This document shows positions 51,912 through 61,400 of a DNA stretch of 64,000 bases, piece by piece. The stretch is taken from contig NZ_CAJQTX010000005.1 of NCBI RefSeq assembly GCF_907163085.1, positions 124,001 to 188,000 of the forward strand, given 5' to 3'. Below the pieces are notes generated by a model that saw only the letters and a program-made list of their open reading frames with translations, was not told the DNA's origin and searched no databases. Numbering within the stretch: position 1 is the stretch's first letter; every line of letters starts with the position of its first letter. The translations under genes were made by a program, and so were the position numbers. Source of the stretch: Candidatus Accumulibacter sp. ACC003 (GTDB lineage: Bacteria; Pseudomonadota; Gammaproteobacteria; Burkholderiales; Rhodocyclaceae).

Positions 51912-52014
51912 CTTGTATATCCGAGAATTTATAGTCCAGCGCCGCACCTAAAAGCGTCCCATTCGGCCAGCGTTGCCGGGCGCGCCACGGCCGACACGCG
52001 GCACGCGCCGACAC

Positions 52015-52060
52015 CGTCATCGCGAGGAGGCAAAGCCGACGCGGCAATCCAGCGCCACGC
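52015..52060 (+). repeat. Interspersed repeat copy, extended
   Basis: Reads CGTCATCGCGAGGAGGCAAA and continues to GGCAATCCAGCGCCAC, the fullest copy in the window. Confidence 0.8.
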
Positions 52061-52506
52061 GAGGCCATTTCCTTCAGTTTGCAGTCGACCGCCGAGGATC
52101 CTCAGGCGAGGCTGCCACCGATGTCTCGCGAAAAAGCTCGCATGCCAGAACGCAACTTATCATCAAACAGTCGCTTCACGGCCGCGAACGGCTTGTTGCT
52201 AGTGCCCCGACATTCAACGACCGTAAGAGTAGCAGGCGAGCCGACCGCCTCTGGCGAGTCAGGTAGCAGCTAGCAGCCATCAACGGACGTAGCGACTTCC
52301 CAGTGCCACGGCGGCAATCGCTGCATTGCTGACGTTGGCAGGCAAAACCTGAGCGGCGGCAATGGATCGGACGATATGACCGAACTCACCAGCTTCTGCG
52401 CGAACGGCAGGATCCAAACTGGCTCTCGACGCGAAACGCACGGGGTCGACGCACGCAGGTCTTTCTTCTGGCGTTGGCGATGCGACGGCCGCGGAGAAAT
52501 CAGAGG

Positions 52507-52550
52507 GTGGCGCTGGATTGCCGCGTCGGCTTTGCCTCCTCGCAATGACG
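52507..52550 (-). repeat. Interspersed repeat copy, inverted
   Basis: Reads GTGGCGCTGGATTGCCGCG to CAATGACG on the plus strand. The preceding GAGGG segment also occurs next to the 33237 copy. Confidence 0.8.
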
Positions 52551-52809
52551 GCGTGGGTGGGTGGGTGCTTGGTGCCGCCTTGGTCGCGCGTCCGCACCTG
52601 GTCGATGAAGTGGCTGGTTTCGTGAGCGTCGACGAGACGACTTCTCAGGTCCTTGGCCGACGCGCTTGCCTGGTCATGCTTGCTGGCTTCGCCCACTCCA
52701 TTCTTTCACGACCTATCTCGCTGAGCTTGCTTGCCAGCGATGGCCGGCGACAAAATCGACAGCGCTGGGCAGTGGCATGTCGCGCACTGACTAGCGCCGG
52801 CCGCACGCG

Positions 52810-53313
52810 TCAATCTGGTGAATAGACGAGTTCGACGCGACGCATCTTCTGCCGGCAGCGCGTCGTTTTGCAAACGCTTGGCGTTTTTTCGGCGCCGACG
52901 CTGTAACGATGAATCTGCACCGTTGGCACGCCGTACGAGCGGAGCAACTGGCGGACCGCCTGCACCCGCTTCTCGGCGATCGCGACGTTGTAGTTGCGAC
53001 TCCCGAGGTCGTCGGTATAGCCGATCAAGGTCAGCGTTTTCCTGGGATTTTCCTTGAGATACGCGGCGTGTTGCTGCAGCTTCACCTTCTCAAGGCGACT
53101 GACCGTGACGGCACCGAGAGTGAAGTAGATGTTGTCCTCGGGCTTGTTGGCGGCAATCACTTTTTCCTCAAGCGCTGCCGCCGTCTCCTCCGGATTGGCA
53201 ACGACCGCCGGGGTGGCAGGCGGCGGCGCCTCATCCGACGGCCAGCCCGCGCATCCCGACAGAGACAGAGCGGCAACAAGAAGGCAGCAAAAACGGCTAG
53301 GCGAGGTCAGCAT
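52810..53313 (-). CDS. OmpA-family lipoprotein
   Basis: A 167-residue lipoprotein. The lipobox LSGC gives lipidated Cys21, and the C-terminal OmpA-like domain has IYFTLGAVTVSRLEKVKLQQHAAYL and YTDDLGSRNYNVAIAEKRVQAVRQLL. The signature NxxDxRG is changed: YTDDLGSRNYN holds the equivalent Asp and Arg. It lies alone between the non-coding region and the ClC transporter. It may bind peptidoglycan; function is otherwise unknown. Confidence 0.85.
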   Translation of the reverse strand: MLTSPSRFCCLLVAALSLSGCAGWPSDEAPPPATPAVVANPEETAAALEEKVIAANKPEDNIYFTLGAVTVSRLEKVKLQQHAAYLKENPRKTLTLIGYTDDLGSRNYNVAIAEKRVQAVRQLLRSYGVPTVQIHRYSVGAEKTPSVCKTTRCRQKMRRVELVYSPD

Positions 53314-53431
53314 GAAAAAGAGTCTCCCGGAAGAGCACGTGTCATCGGCACTCGCTGGCCAAGGTGTCACGCGAAAAGAAAAACGGCGGCAACGCCGTAG
53401 CGTGGGCGCCGCATGCCGAAACGGCACGCGC

Positions 53432-54736
53432 CTAGCGCGGCCGTTCGGGCATGAAGCCCAGTGCCAGTTGTTGATACAGCTCGGGACTGATGCGCGAACT
53501 GACCGCATTGGCGATCAGCGAAACGGCCATCAGGCTGATCACCATGCCGTGCCCATCGATCATTTCCATGACGATGATCGCCGCGGTGACCGGCGACTGC
53601 GTGACCGCCGCGAGGAAGCCGGCCATGCACAGGGCGGTAATCGGAATCGCGTTCAAGGCGTAGCCGAGAATCTCGCAGGTGCTGGCGCCCAGGGCGGCGC
53701 CGACGGCCAGCGCCGGCGCGAAAAGGCCGCCGGGAATTCCCGAGTAGTAGGTCGCCAGGGTCGCCACGTAGCGCGTGATGGGAGCGTGCCACGGCGCCGA
53801 CAAGGCGTCGCCGGAGACCAGCGCCGCGGTCACCGTGTAGCCGCTGCCGAAAGACAGGCCGCCGCCGAGCCAGCCGACCACCGCCACCACCACGCCGCAG
53901 CAACCGGCAAAACGGATCGGATACGCGGTTCGCCAGCGCCAAACGATGAAGTTCGGGTGCTTCTGCGGCCACAGTAAGAGGCGGCTGAAGATCCCGCCGA
54001 ACGTTCCGCAAAGCATGCCATAGACCAGCACCGGGATCGCCAGCTCGCTGAATTGTGAGACCTTCATGCGCCCAAAGTGGGTGTCGTTGCCCTGCACGGC
54101 GATGGCCACCAGACCCGACAGGATGATCGTGCTGACGAGAATTCCGGTCGTCTTGGCTTCCAGGCGTTTGCCCAATTCCTCGACCGCGAAGACGATGCCG
54201 GCCAGCGGCGTATTGAACGCCGCGGCGATCCCCGCCGCGCCGCCGGCAAGCAGCAGGTCGGCCGGCGCGATGGCGCGCGAGTGCGGCAGGAGACGATGGG
54301 CAAAGTGCACAATAGACGCCGCGACCTGCGCCGACGGGCCTTCGCGTCCGGCCGAAAAGCCGCCCAGCAGCGCGAAACAGCCGACGCCGACCTTGCCGAT
54401 GGCGATGCGCATCGAAACCAGGTGGCCGACCGGCTCGCCGCGTGCAGCCAGACGAGTCGCGGCGATGACCTGCGGGATGCCGCTGCCCTGCGAGCCCGGG
54501 AAAAAGCGCCGGGTAGTCCATACCGCAATCATGCCGACCAGCGGTGCCAGGACGAAGGGCACCCAGGGGAAGGGCAGCCAGGGGTGGGTATTGGCGAGTT
54601 GGAAGAAAGTCGACAGCGCGAGGTCGGCGAGCCGGGTAAAAGCGACGACGGCCAGGCCGGCGGCAGCGGCCGCCCCCCATAGGGTCAAACGGGTACGCCA
54701 TCTGAAGGCGCTGAGGCGGCCGCGGAAGAGATTCAT
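53432..54736 (-). CDS. ClC-family chloride transporter
   Basis: A 434-residue membrane protein. The three selectivity motifs are present: GSGIPQ at residues 84-89, GREGP at 130-134 (gating Glu132 present) and GIPGGLFAPALAVG in the second half. The gating glutamate fits a transporter or proton-coupled antiporter like ClcA, though a channel cannot be excluded. The start at 54736 (MNLFRGRLSAF) was chosen for the usual short cytoplasmic N terminus; the frame is open farther upstream. Confidence 0.92.
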   Translation of the reverse strand: MNLFRGRLSAFRWRTRLTLWGAAAAAGLAVVAFTRLADLALSTFFQLANTHPWLPFPWVPFVLAPLVGMIAVWTTRRFFPGSQGSGIPQVIAATRLAARGEPVGHLVSMRIAIGKVGVGCFALLGGFSAGREGPSAQVAASIVHFAHRLLPHSRAIAPADLLLAGGAAGIAAAFNTPLAGIVFAVEELGKRLEAKTTGILVSTIILSGLVAIAVQGNDTHFGRMKVSQFSELAIPVLVYGMLCGTFGGIFSRLLLWPQKHPNFIVWRWRTAYPIRFAGCCGVVVAVVGWLGGGLSFGSGYTVTAALVSGDALSAPWHAPITRYVATLATYYSGIPGGLFAPALAVGAALGASTCEILGYALNAIPITALCMAGFLAAVTQSPVTAAIIVMEMIDGHGMVISLMAVSLIANAVSSRISPELYQQLALGFMPERPR

Positions 54737-55168
54737 TCGGTTCCTGTCTGTTTCGTTGACGCCCGCCACGCCGTGCGTGCGTCGATGTGCACCGACGTGC
54801 CGTACTCGCGACGGCAGCGGACCGCGGTGACTCGCGCGCAGTCTCGGCAGAGTCCGCCATTGTCCGCAGTCTAACGAATAAGGATAGATCGTGCGAAGCC
54901 ACGATCTGATCCGTTTGTTGGACGAGCCCGGGCCGGAGCGCTGGGCGCGCCCTCTGCAAATATCTTTTTTGGATTTACCCCGCAGGCATGAATGCCGAAG
55001 GGCGGGGAGCGGGCCGTCGCCGCGCGCTGCGGCACCGTCAGCGAAGATCGCGCAAATCCGGCCGTTTTGGCGTCCCGGCCACTGAACTCCGGGCGACCCC
55101 GTCACTCAGCTTGGGGAAACTGAAGTCCCAAAGGCGGCCGGACAGCGCTGTGAAGGCGGCTTACACGA
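54737..55168. other. Intergenic region upstream of the ClC gene; next to the IS91-like module
   Basis: No gene is supported. A small stem (AGATCGT at 54886-54892 with 54901-54907) is present. The end of the IS91-like element, next to the 3' end of its transposase, should lie in or near 55080-55168, but its exact position was not resolved. Confidence 0.5.
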
Positions 55169-56275
55169 TCAGGCAGCGATCGCGACGAGCGGTGGAGCAG
55201 CGACGAAGGCGGGCGATGTTGATCGAATACGCGTCCGGACAATTGACATCACGGAGCCACAGCACGGGCAAAGCATCGCTGGCCGCTCCTTGCGCGGCGG
55301 CGTGAAGCGGCTGGGATCGAACTTCAGCAAGCGGTGCAGCAAACTGATCAGGCGCTTGCAGTTGGCGTGCAGGAAGCCGAAATTGCGGGCGCGGCGAAAG
55401 CCCTTGGGTAGCACGTGCTGGAGGATCAGCCAGAGGAAATCGGCGCCGGCTAGCGAGCGCTTTTCCGACTTGCCGGTTTGTGCGTTGCGGTAGCGGAAGC
55501 TCACCCGCCCATCCTTACAAGCGAGGATGTCCTGTTCACGGATGACGCCGCGGTAGAGGTAACGACCGAGGTAGATCAGGGCCTTCTCGCCGCTGCCCAC
55601 CGATTTGCAGTGCGCTACCCATTCCCGCGGATAGGACGCCGGCAGGCAAATGCCGGCCGCCTCGATCGCCGCCAGCATTTTGGCCCGGAAGACCTTGGCC
55701 ATCGCCTTCTCGTTGAACAGGTAGGTGCCGTTCTTGCCGCGCCGCTTGCGTCGCCAGCGCTGCTTCGCGGCATCGATCGCTGCCGCGGGGACGACGAGAT
55801 GGACATGCGGGTGGAAGTCGAGCCGACGCGAGTGCGTGTGCAGGACCGCGATGGCGCCGGGCGTGCCCTGCAACTGCCGGTCGTTCTGACTGAAGCGGTG
55901 CACCGTTTCCCAGGCACAGCGCATCAAGCCATCGAAGACGACGTCGGCGTGCGCCGCAGCGAGCCCGCGCAATTCGGCCGGCAGCGTGAAGGTCAGCAGA
56001 AAGTAGTCGGCCGGGACGAGGCGCTCTATCTGACGTTCCAGCCATTGCTGGCTCTCGTGGTGCTGGCAGTGCGGGCAAAGGCGATGGCCGCAGGAATGCG
56101 GAACGAGTTTTTGCTGATCGCAGCCTTCGCACTGGAGCTGCATCATCGGGCTGGCCGGGCCGCGGCAATCGCGCATCGCCGAGAGTGCCCGAAGCTGATC
56201 GAAGCTCAGGCGGTGGCGAAATTGCGTCATGAAGTCCGCTTCGAATTCGGCAATGACAGAGCCGAGGCGGATCAT
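55169..56275 (-). CDS. IS91-family HUH transposase
   Basis: A 368-residue Y1-type transposase. The N-terminal zinc region has CEGC and CGHRLCPHC, the HUH motif is HPHVHLV near residue 155, and the tyrosine is in YLGRYLYRGVI near residue 235. A C-terminal CPCCG is present. The start at 56275 overlaps the recombinase stop by four bases. The frame is complete, so it may be able to move by rolling circle. Confidence 0.9.
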   Translation of the reverse strand: MIRLGSVIAEFEADFMTQFRHRLSFDQLRALSAMRDCRGPASPMMQLQCEGCDQQKLVPHSCGHRLCPHCQHHESQQWLERQIERLVPADYFLLTFTLPAELRGLAAAHADVVFDGLMRCAWETVHRFSQNDRQLQGTPGAIAVLHTHSRRLDFHPHVHLVVPAAAIDAAKQRWRRKRRGKNGTYLFNEKAMAKVFRAKMLAAIEAAGICLPASYPREWVAHCKSVGSGEKALIYLGRYLYRGVIREQDILACKDGRVSFRYRNAQTGKSEKRSLAGADFLWLILQHVLPKGFRRARNFGFLHANCKRLISLLHRLLKFDPSRFTPPRKERPAMLCPCCGSVMSIVRTRIRSTSPAFVAAPPLVAIAA

Positions 56276-57206
56276 CGCGGCGTCCCCTTGCTCAGACAAA
56301 AGCGGTCCATCAGCGCGTTGATGCGGTCGATGGCGTGATGCCGGGTTTGATCCGTCAGATGGGTGTAGCGAACCGTCGTGAGAATCGAGTGATGGCCGAG
56401 AATGCTCTGCACCTCGGTGAGCTCGACGCCCGCCTCGATCAGGTGCGTGGCATAGGCGTGACGCAAACTGTGCGGCGAAATGTTTTTTTTAGCCCGCAGG
56501 ATTCGACCACCGCCCGCAGTGCCTTCTGAACGCCGCTGCGATTGAGCGGTGTCCTGGCGCTGCTCGCACCTGGCAAGCCGCCGCGGCGATTGGGAAACAG
56601 CAGAACGGGATTACGGTGGCGCTGCCAGAAACAACGCAGGAGTCGGTAGGTGGCCGTCGGCAGCGGCACCAGGCGATCCTTGTTGCCCTTGGCATCGCGG
56701 ATATGCACCCGCCCGCGCGCGCCGTCGATGTCGGCGACCGTCAGCCGTAAGCCTTCGCCCAGGCGCAGGCCGAGACTGTAGAGGGTGAAGAAGAAAACGC
56801 GGTAACTGAGCACCTGCGTGGCCAGAAAAATCCGCTCGGTCTCCTCGACCGTGACGATGTCCGGCAGGCGCAGCGAGCGCGGCGGCTTGATCAGACCGGG
56901 CGCCACCCAGGGTTTCTTCAGCACGTGCTCGTAGTAAAACTTGAGCCCGTACAGATCGAGCTTGAGCGAACTCCAGGAGTGCGTCTCACGCAGGTCGGCG
57001 AAGTAATCCAACAGGTCGGCCTCGCTCAGATCGTCGATCTGATGAGCGAAGTAATCTCCCACCCGGCGGACGGCGCGCGAATACGCGTCGATCGTCTTCG
57101 GCTGCAAGCCCTTGAGCTTCAGGTGCTTCTGGTGCAGCTCGTAGTTCGTGTCAAAAATCGTCGTTGCGACAGCGGACATCTCTTCCATCTTGCGGTAACC
57201 TCGCAT
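56272..57206 (-). pseudogene. Tyrosine recombinase of the IS91-like module, frameshifted at an A8 run
   Basis: The N-terminal core-binding domain and catalytic start (LGLRLGEGLRLT with the first Arg, then VHIRDAKGNKDRLVPLP) run from 57206 to about 56485. The C-terminal part with SLRHAYATHLIEAG, LGHHSILTTVRYTHL (HxxR, LGHxxxxTT and catalytic Tyr) lies in the -1 frame to 56272. The frames meet at eight A's on the minus strand (plus 56483-56490). This could be a real break, a programmed -1 slip or a sequencing error in a homopolymer. The N-terminal start is uncertain among 57206, 57188 and 57179. Confidence 0.85.
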
Positions 57207-57584
57207 TCGTCATGAACGTCCCTCGGATGAGGGGCGAGGTCACATCTTGAGTCAACGCGACGACAGCACCGGGGTTTCCTCCGCGTAGCGGCTTCGTCCA
57301 ACACCCGTGACGCCCGTTAAGAGCGAAGTTCTAGCGCGCAAAGCAGCCGAAGCGAGCGAATTTTTCCGCCGCATCAACGCCGCGCCGGGCCGTTGCTGGT
57401 CGGCACGGTTCGCCAGCCGGCAGCCGGCCAGCGCCTGCGGCACCAATCCGTGATCCTTTGGCAGGCAAGCGGCAGCAGCGCTATAGTGGTGTCGAAGCGA
57501 CTGCTCCGATGCGGCAGTCACCGCGGCAGGCGGCTCGCCGCCAGCAGAAACCCCGGCCAACCGACACTTTGAAAGGAATCTCCC
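57207..57584. other. Intergenic region before the peptidase C26 gene
   Basis: No gene is supported. It holds a good promoter for the downstream gene at 57458-57487 and probably the upstream end of the IS91-like element. Confidence 0.6.
57458..57487 (+). promoter_or_regulatory. Sigma-70-like promoter of the peptidase C26 gene
   Basis: TTGGCA at 57458-57463 and TATAGT at 57482-57487 with an 18-base spacer, followed by AAGGA 9 bases before the ATG at 57585. Confidence 0.5.
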
Positions 57585-58364
57585 ATGAGCTGGCGCCCAC
57601 TACGTATTGGTCTTTCTGCACGGATCTACCACCCGCAGGCCGGTGCGACGGGCTTGCAGTCGAAGTCGCTGCACTATCTCGAACAGTCGGTCGCGCACTG
57701 GGCGATGTCACGCGACGTGATGGTCTTGATGATTCCGGCGGTCAGCGGCGACGGCCTGGTCAATCGCAGCAGCATCAGGCTGTCTGACTACCCGCAGTAT
57801 CTCGACGGTCTGATCCTGCAAGGCGGTGCCGACATCAATCCACAAAGCTATGGCGAAGAACCGCTGCACCCGGATTGGGCCGGGGACATGGTTCGCGACG
57901 CCTACGAGATGGAACTGCTGCACGAATTCATGGAGGCCGGCAAGGCCGTCCTGGGAATTTGCCGTGGCGCGCAACTGATCAACGTCGCGCTCGGTGGCAC
58001 GCTCTATCAGGACATCGCAACACAGATCGAGACCGCGACGACGCACCTTCACGCCAATTATGACCGCCACAGTCATGCCGTCGAATGGAGCTCCGACGCT
58101 GGCCTGGCGAAGCTTTACCCTGGCGTCAGCAGTGGCCAGGTGGTGTCGATTCACCACCAGGCCATCAAGTCCCTGGGGCGCGGCCTGCAGGTCGAAGCGC
58201 GCAGCGAGGACGGCGTCATCGAAGCCGTTCGCCTGCAGGGAAAGCCGTATGTCCTGGGCCTGCAATGGCATCCCGAGTTTCATCCGCCCGGTAGCGCAGA
58301 CTTGCTGGACAGCGCACCGCTGCTTGAGGAGTTCCTCAACGCCGCCCGCGGTAGGCGCTGGTGA
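57585..58364 (+). CDS. Peptidase C26 / class I glutamine-amidotransferase-like hydrolase (PuuD-like)
   Basis: A 259-residue protein. The nucleophile is Cys126 in GICRGAQ and the other triad members are His229 and Glu231 in QWHPEF. The block GGADINPQSY near residue 79 is typical of gamma-glutamyl-GABA hydrolases (PuuD) and related C26 peptidases. The ATG at 57585 has AAGGA at the right distance. No putrescine pathway genes are adjacent, so the substrate is unproven. Confidence 0.9.
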   Translation: MSWRPLRIGLSARIYHPQAGATGLQSKSLHYLEQSVAHWAMSRDVMVLMIPAVSGDGLVNRSSIRLSDYPQYLDGLILQGGADINPQSYGEEPLHPDWAGDMVRDAYEMELLHEFMEAGKAVLGICRGAQLINVALGGTLYQDIATQIETATTHLHANYDRHSHAVEWSSDAGLAKLYPGVSSGQVVSIHHQAIKSLGRGLQVEARSEDGVIEAVRLQGKPYVLGLQWHPEFHPPGSADLLDSAPLLEEFLNAARGRRW

Positions 58365-58400
58365 ACGACGACGCGCGCACCACCGCCTGAGCGTGTGCTG

Positions 58401-58430
58401 GAGAGGGCGCCACAGCCAAGGCGCCCTCTC
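58401..58430. terminator. Bidirectional hairpin between convergent genes
   Basis: A perfect 11-bp stem (58401-58411 with 58420-58430) and 8-base loop, between the peptidase C26 gene and the malQ-treY gene, which converge here. No T-tract on either side. Confidence 0.6.
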
Positions 58431-58446
58431 CACGACGGTCAGGTAC

Positions 58447-61400
58447 TCACGGCACCTCCTCCGATGCCAGCAGGACGACCGGAAAAGTCGCCAGCAAATC
58501 GCCGACGACCAGCTCGCTGGCGGGCGCGTGCCGTTCGCCGCTGAGCACGTTGCGCCAGCCGCTGGCGGCCAGCGCTTCGGGCAGTTCCAGCACGGTGTCG
58601 CCCCACACGGCGGTCCCCAGCGGCAGCACCTGCTGGTCGCCGAGTAGGTGTCCCGGCAAGCGTGGCACCAGCGTGATCAGCGTCCGTTCGCCGTGCCGCC
58701 GCGCGTACGCGCAGACGTGCGCCAGCCGTTCGCCGCGTACTTTTAGCGGCAGGTAGGTGCCGAGCTCGAACACCTCCGGCCAGCGCGCGCGCAAGGCCAG
58801 ACCCTGCCACAGCGTGTACAGCTTGATACGCCCGTCGGCCATGTTGCTCAGCAGTGGCGACAGGCGCTGCGGCCATTGCTCGGCCGGTGCGTCGACCATC
58901 GCCTGTAGCTCAGCGAGAAACTGCCCGCGCTGCGCGTAGTCCACCGGCCGCCGATTGTCCGGGTCAACCAGGTTGAACTGCCATAACTCGCAGCCCTGAT
59001 AGATATCCGGGACACCCGGCGAAGTGATCTTGATCAGCGCCTGGCCAAGCGCGTTGAGCAGGCCATGATGGATGATGGTCTGCACCAGCGGCACAAAATC
59101 GGCCAGGAACAGGTTCTTGTCGCGGGGCGCCAGCAGCGCCTGGACGAAATCGCTGACCGCCGATTCGTACTCGGTGTTGACCTGGATCCAGCTGCTGTGC
59201 TCCTTGCCCTCGCGCAGCGCCTTGATCATGTAGGCGTCGATGCGCAGCCGGTAGTCGGCGAGCGCCGCGTCGTCGGGCAGCGTCAGCGGCCAGGTGCCGA
59301 TCAGCGTCTGGTAAAGCAGGTACTCGTCGTTACTCGATGGCGCGTCGACGCCGTCGAGCAAGCGCTTGCGGCCGCGATTGAGCCGGCGCCAGCGCTTGAG
59401 CATCAGCTTCCACGCCGCCGGGACCTCTGAGAGCACGTTGAGACGCGCGCGCATATCCTCGGAGCGTTTGCTGTCGTGCGTCGAGGTGGCGAGCATGTTG
59501 TGCGGCCAGCGGATGGCGCGAGCGCGCGTCGCCTTGTGAAACGCGGCGACCGAAATGCCGAAGCGCCGCGGTTCGCCGCCGACGTCGTTGAGCGAAGTCA
59601 GGCGATGATAACGATAAAAGGCGGTGTCCTCGACGCCCTTGGCCATCACCGGCGACGAGACCTGCTGGAACTTCATGGCGAAGGCCTGCAGCGGTTCGCG
59701 GAACGAAGCGCTGCGGCCGCGGGCGATATCGGTAGTCAGCACGCCTTCGATGAAATCGAAGATGCTGGTGTCGGCGACCGGGCTACGCTTCTTGGCCACC
59801 GCCACGGCCCAGGCAATGTGCCGGCGATCGTCGGCCGACAATTCGCCGTAGGCGACGTAGGTGCGATAGATCGGGAAGCACGCGACGACTTCGATCAGCG
59901 CCTCGCGCAAGCCGTTGAGCGTGAAGTCGCAGGTATCGCGGCTGGCCGCGGCAATCCGCGCCAGGCGGTTGCTGAGGCCCGTGAACTCGCTCGACAGCGC
60001 GGTGTGCATGATCAACTTCTTGGCGTCGTAGGCGAGCTCTTCGAAATCGTCGTCGACGCCGGTGAAGTCACGATAGATGCGCGTCATCCGCCGCTCGGCG
60101 GCGCTGTCGACGAACAGGTTGTTGACCAGGTTGCCGAAGCGGTAGCCGGTAGCGCCGTGGATTGGCCAGTCGTCGGGCAGGCGCTCGTGATCGGCGAGGA
60201 TCTTCTCGATCACCAGGTACATCGGCAAGGGATCGCCAGCGGCCAGCGGCCGACCGGCCGCCGCCTGTTGCAGCTGGCGGAAATACGCGCCGGGATCAAA
60301 GAGCCCGTCGGGATGGTCGATGCGTAGCCCCTCGACCTTGCCCTGCGCGACCAGATCGAGGATCAGGTGATGCGTGGCTTCGAAAACCGTCGGGGCTTCC
60401 ATGCGCAGCGCGGCCAGGTCGTTGATGTCGAAAAAGCGCCGATAGTTGATCTCGTCGGAAGCGACGCGCCAGGAAGCCAGGCGGTAGCCCTGAACCTGAA
60501 TCAATTCGTGCAACAAGTCGAAGCTGGCGGGATGGCCCGGGCGCCCGTTGAATTCGGCAAGATTGTCGGCGACGTGGTGGGCGATTTCGGCGCAGGCTTC
60601 GCCGAGCGCCGCCAGATGACGTTTATGGACTTCCTTGTCGCGCTGCCGTTCGGCGATCCGCGCCGGCTTGCCGGTGGTCCGTGGCGGCAGGTGGCCGAAG
60701 GCGGTAAGCAGCGCCGCCAGCTCGCCATAGCGCTGGTCACTTTCACCAAGCACCGCCGCCAGGCGTTCGCGACGGTGGCCGACGATGCGCGGATAGCTTG
60801 CCGGGTCGATTGGCAGCCGGTGGTGGTAGTAGAAGATGCTGAACTCGCCGCGCGCCGCATCGTATTCCAGCCGCAGTTCGCCGCGGTTGAGGACCTGCCC
60901 GTAGTGATCGCCGAGCAGCGGCAGGAGAACCTTGCCCTTGAGGTCGGGATTGAGCGGCTCCCAGTCGATGTCGAAGAAGGCGCCCCAGGCCGACGCCGGA
61001 CCATTCTCCAGAACGTCCAGCCACCAGGCGTTGTCGGCGCCCATGACGCCCATGTGGTTGGGGACGACGTCGATCACCTGGCTCAGGGCCTGCGCCTTGA
61101 GGGCAGCGGCGAAATCCTCATATTCCTGCGCCGTGCCGATTTCCGGGTTAAGCAGCGCGTGGTCGACGATGTCGTAACCGTGCGTGCTGCCCGGTCGCGC
61201 CGTCAGGTAGGGCGAGGCGTAGCAGTGGCTGACGCCGAGTGCGGCCAGATACGGCGCCAGCGCGCCGGCCATCGCAAAGGTGAAGTCGCGGTTGAACTGC
61301 AGGCGGTAGGTAGCGCGCGGAATGACCGCCACGCGGGCCGGCGTCCGCAGTTCTTCGGGCGGCACCACGGCGGTGCCGCGCTCCTTGATCAACACGCCGC

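Larger units (their letters stand above)
51912..52809. other. About 0.9 kb with no supported gene, carrying interspersed repeats
   Basis: Two copies of the CGTCATTGCGAGG-type repeat lie here (52015-52060 plus, 52507-52550 minus). A minus frame over 52280-52696 runs through the repeat and is not family-like. The rest looks degenerate, as it has no conserved block I recognise. Confidence 0.7.
55169..57206. mobile_element. IS91-like module: tyrosine recombinase plus HUH transposase
   Basis: Two minus-strand genes in coupled order, first the recombinase and then the transposase (ATGA overlap at 56272-56275). Recombinase-plus-Y1-transposase pairs occur in several IS91-family elements. Terminal ori and ter ends were not resolved; the coordinates given cover the genes only. 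Confidence 0.75.

Noticed and set aside
52280-52696. Minus-strand frame of 138 codons
   Set aside because: Runs through an interspersed repeat copy and shows no family features on either side.
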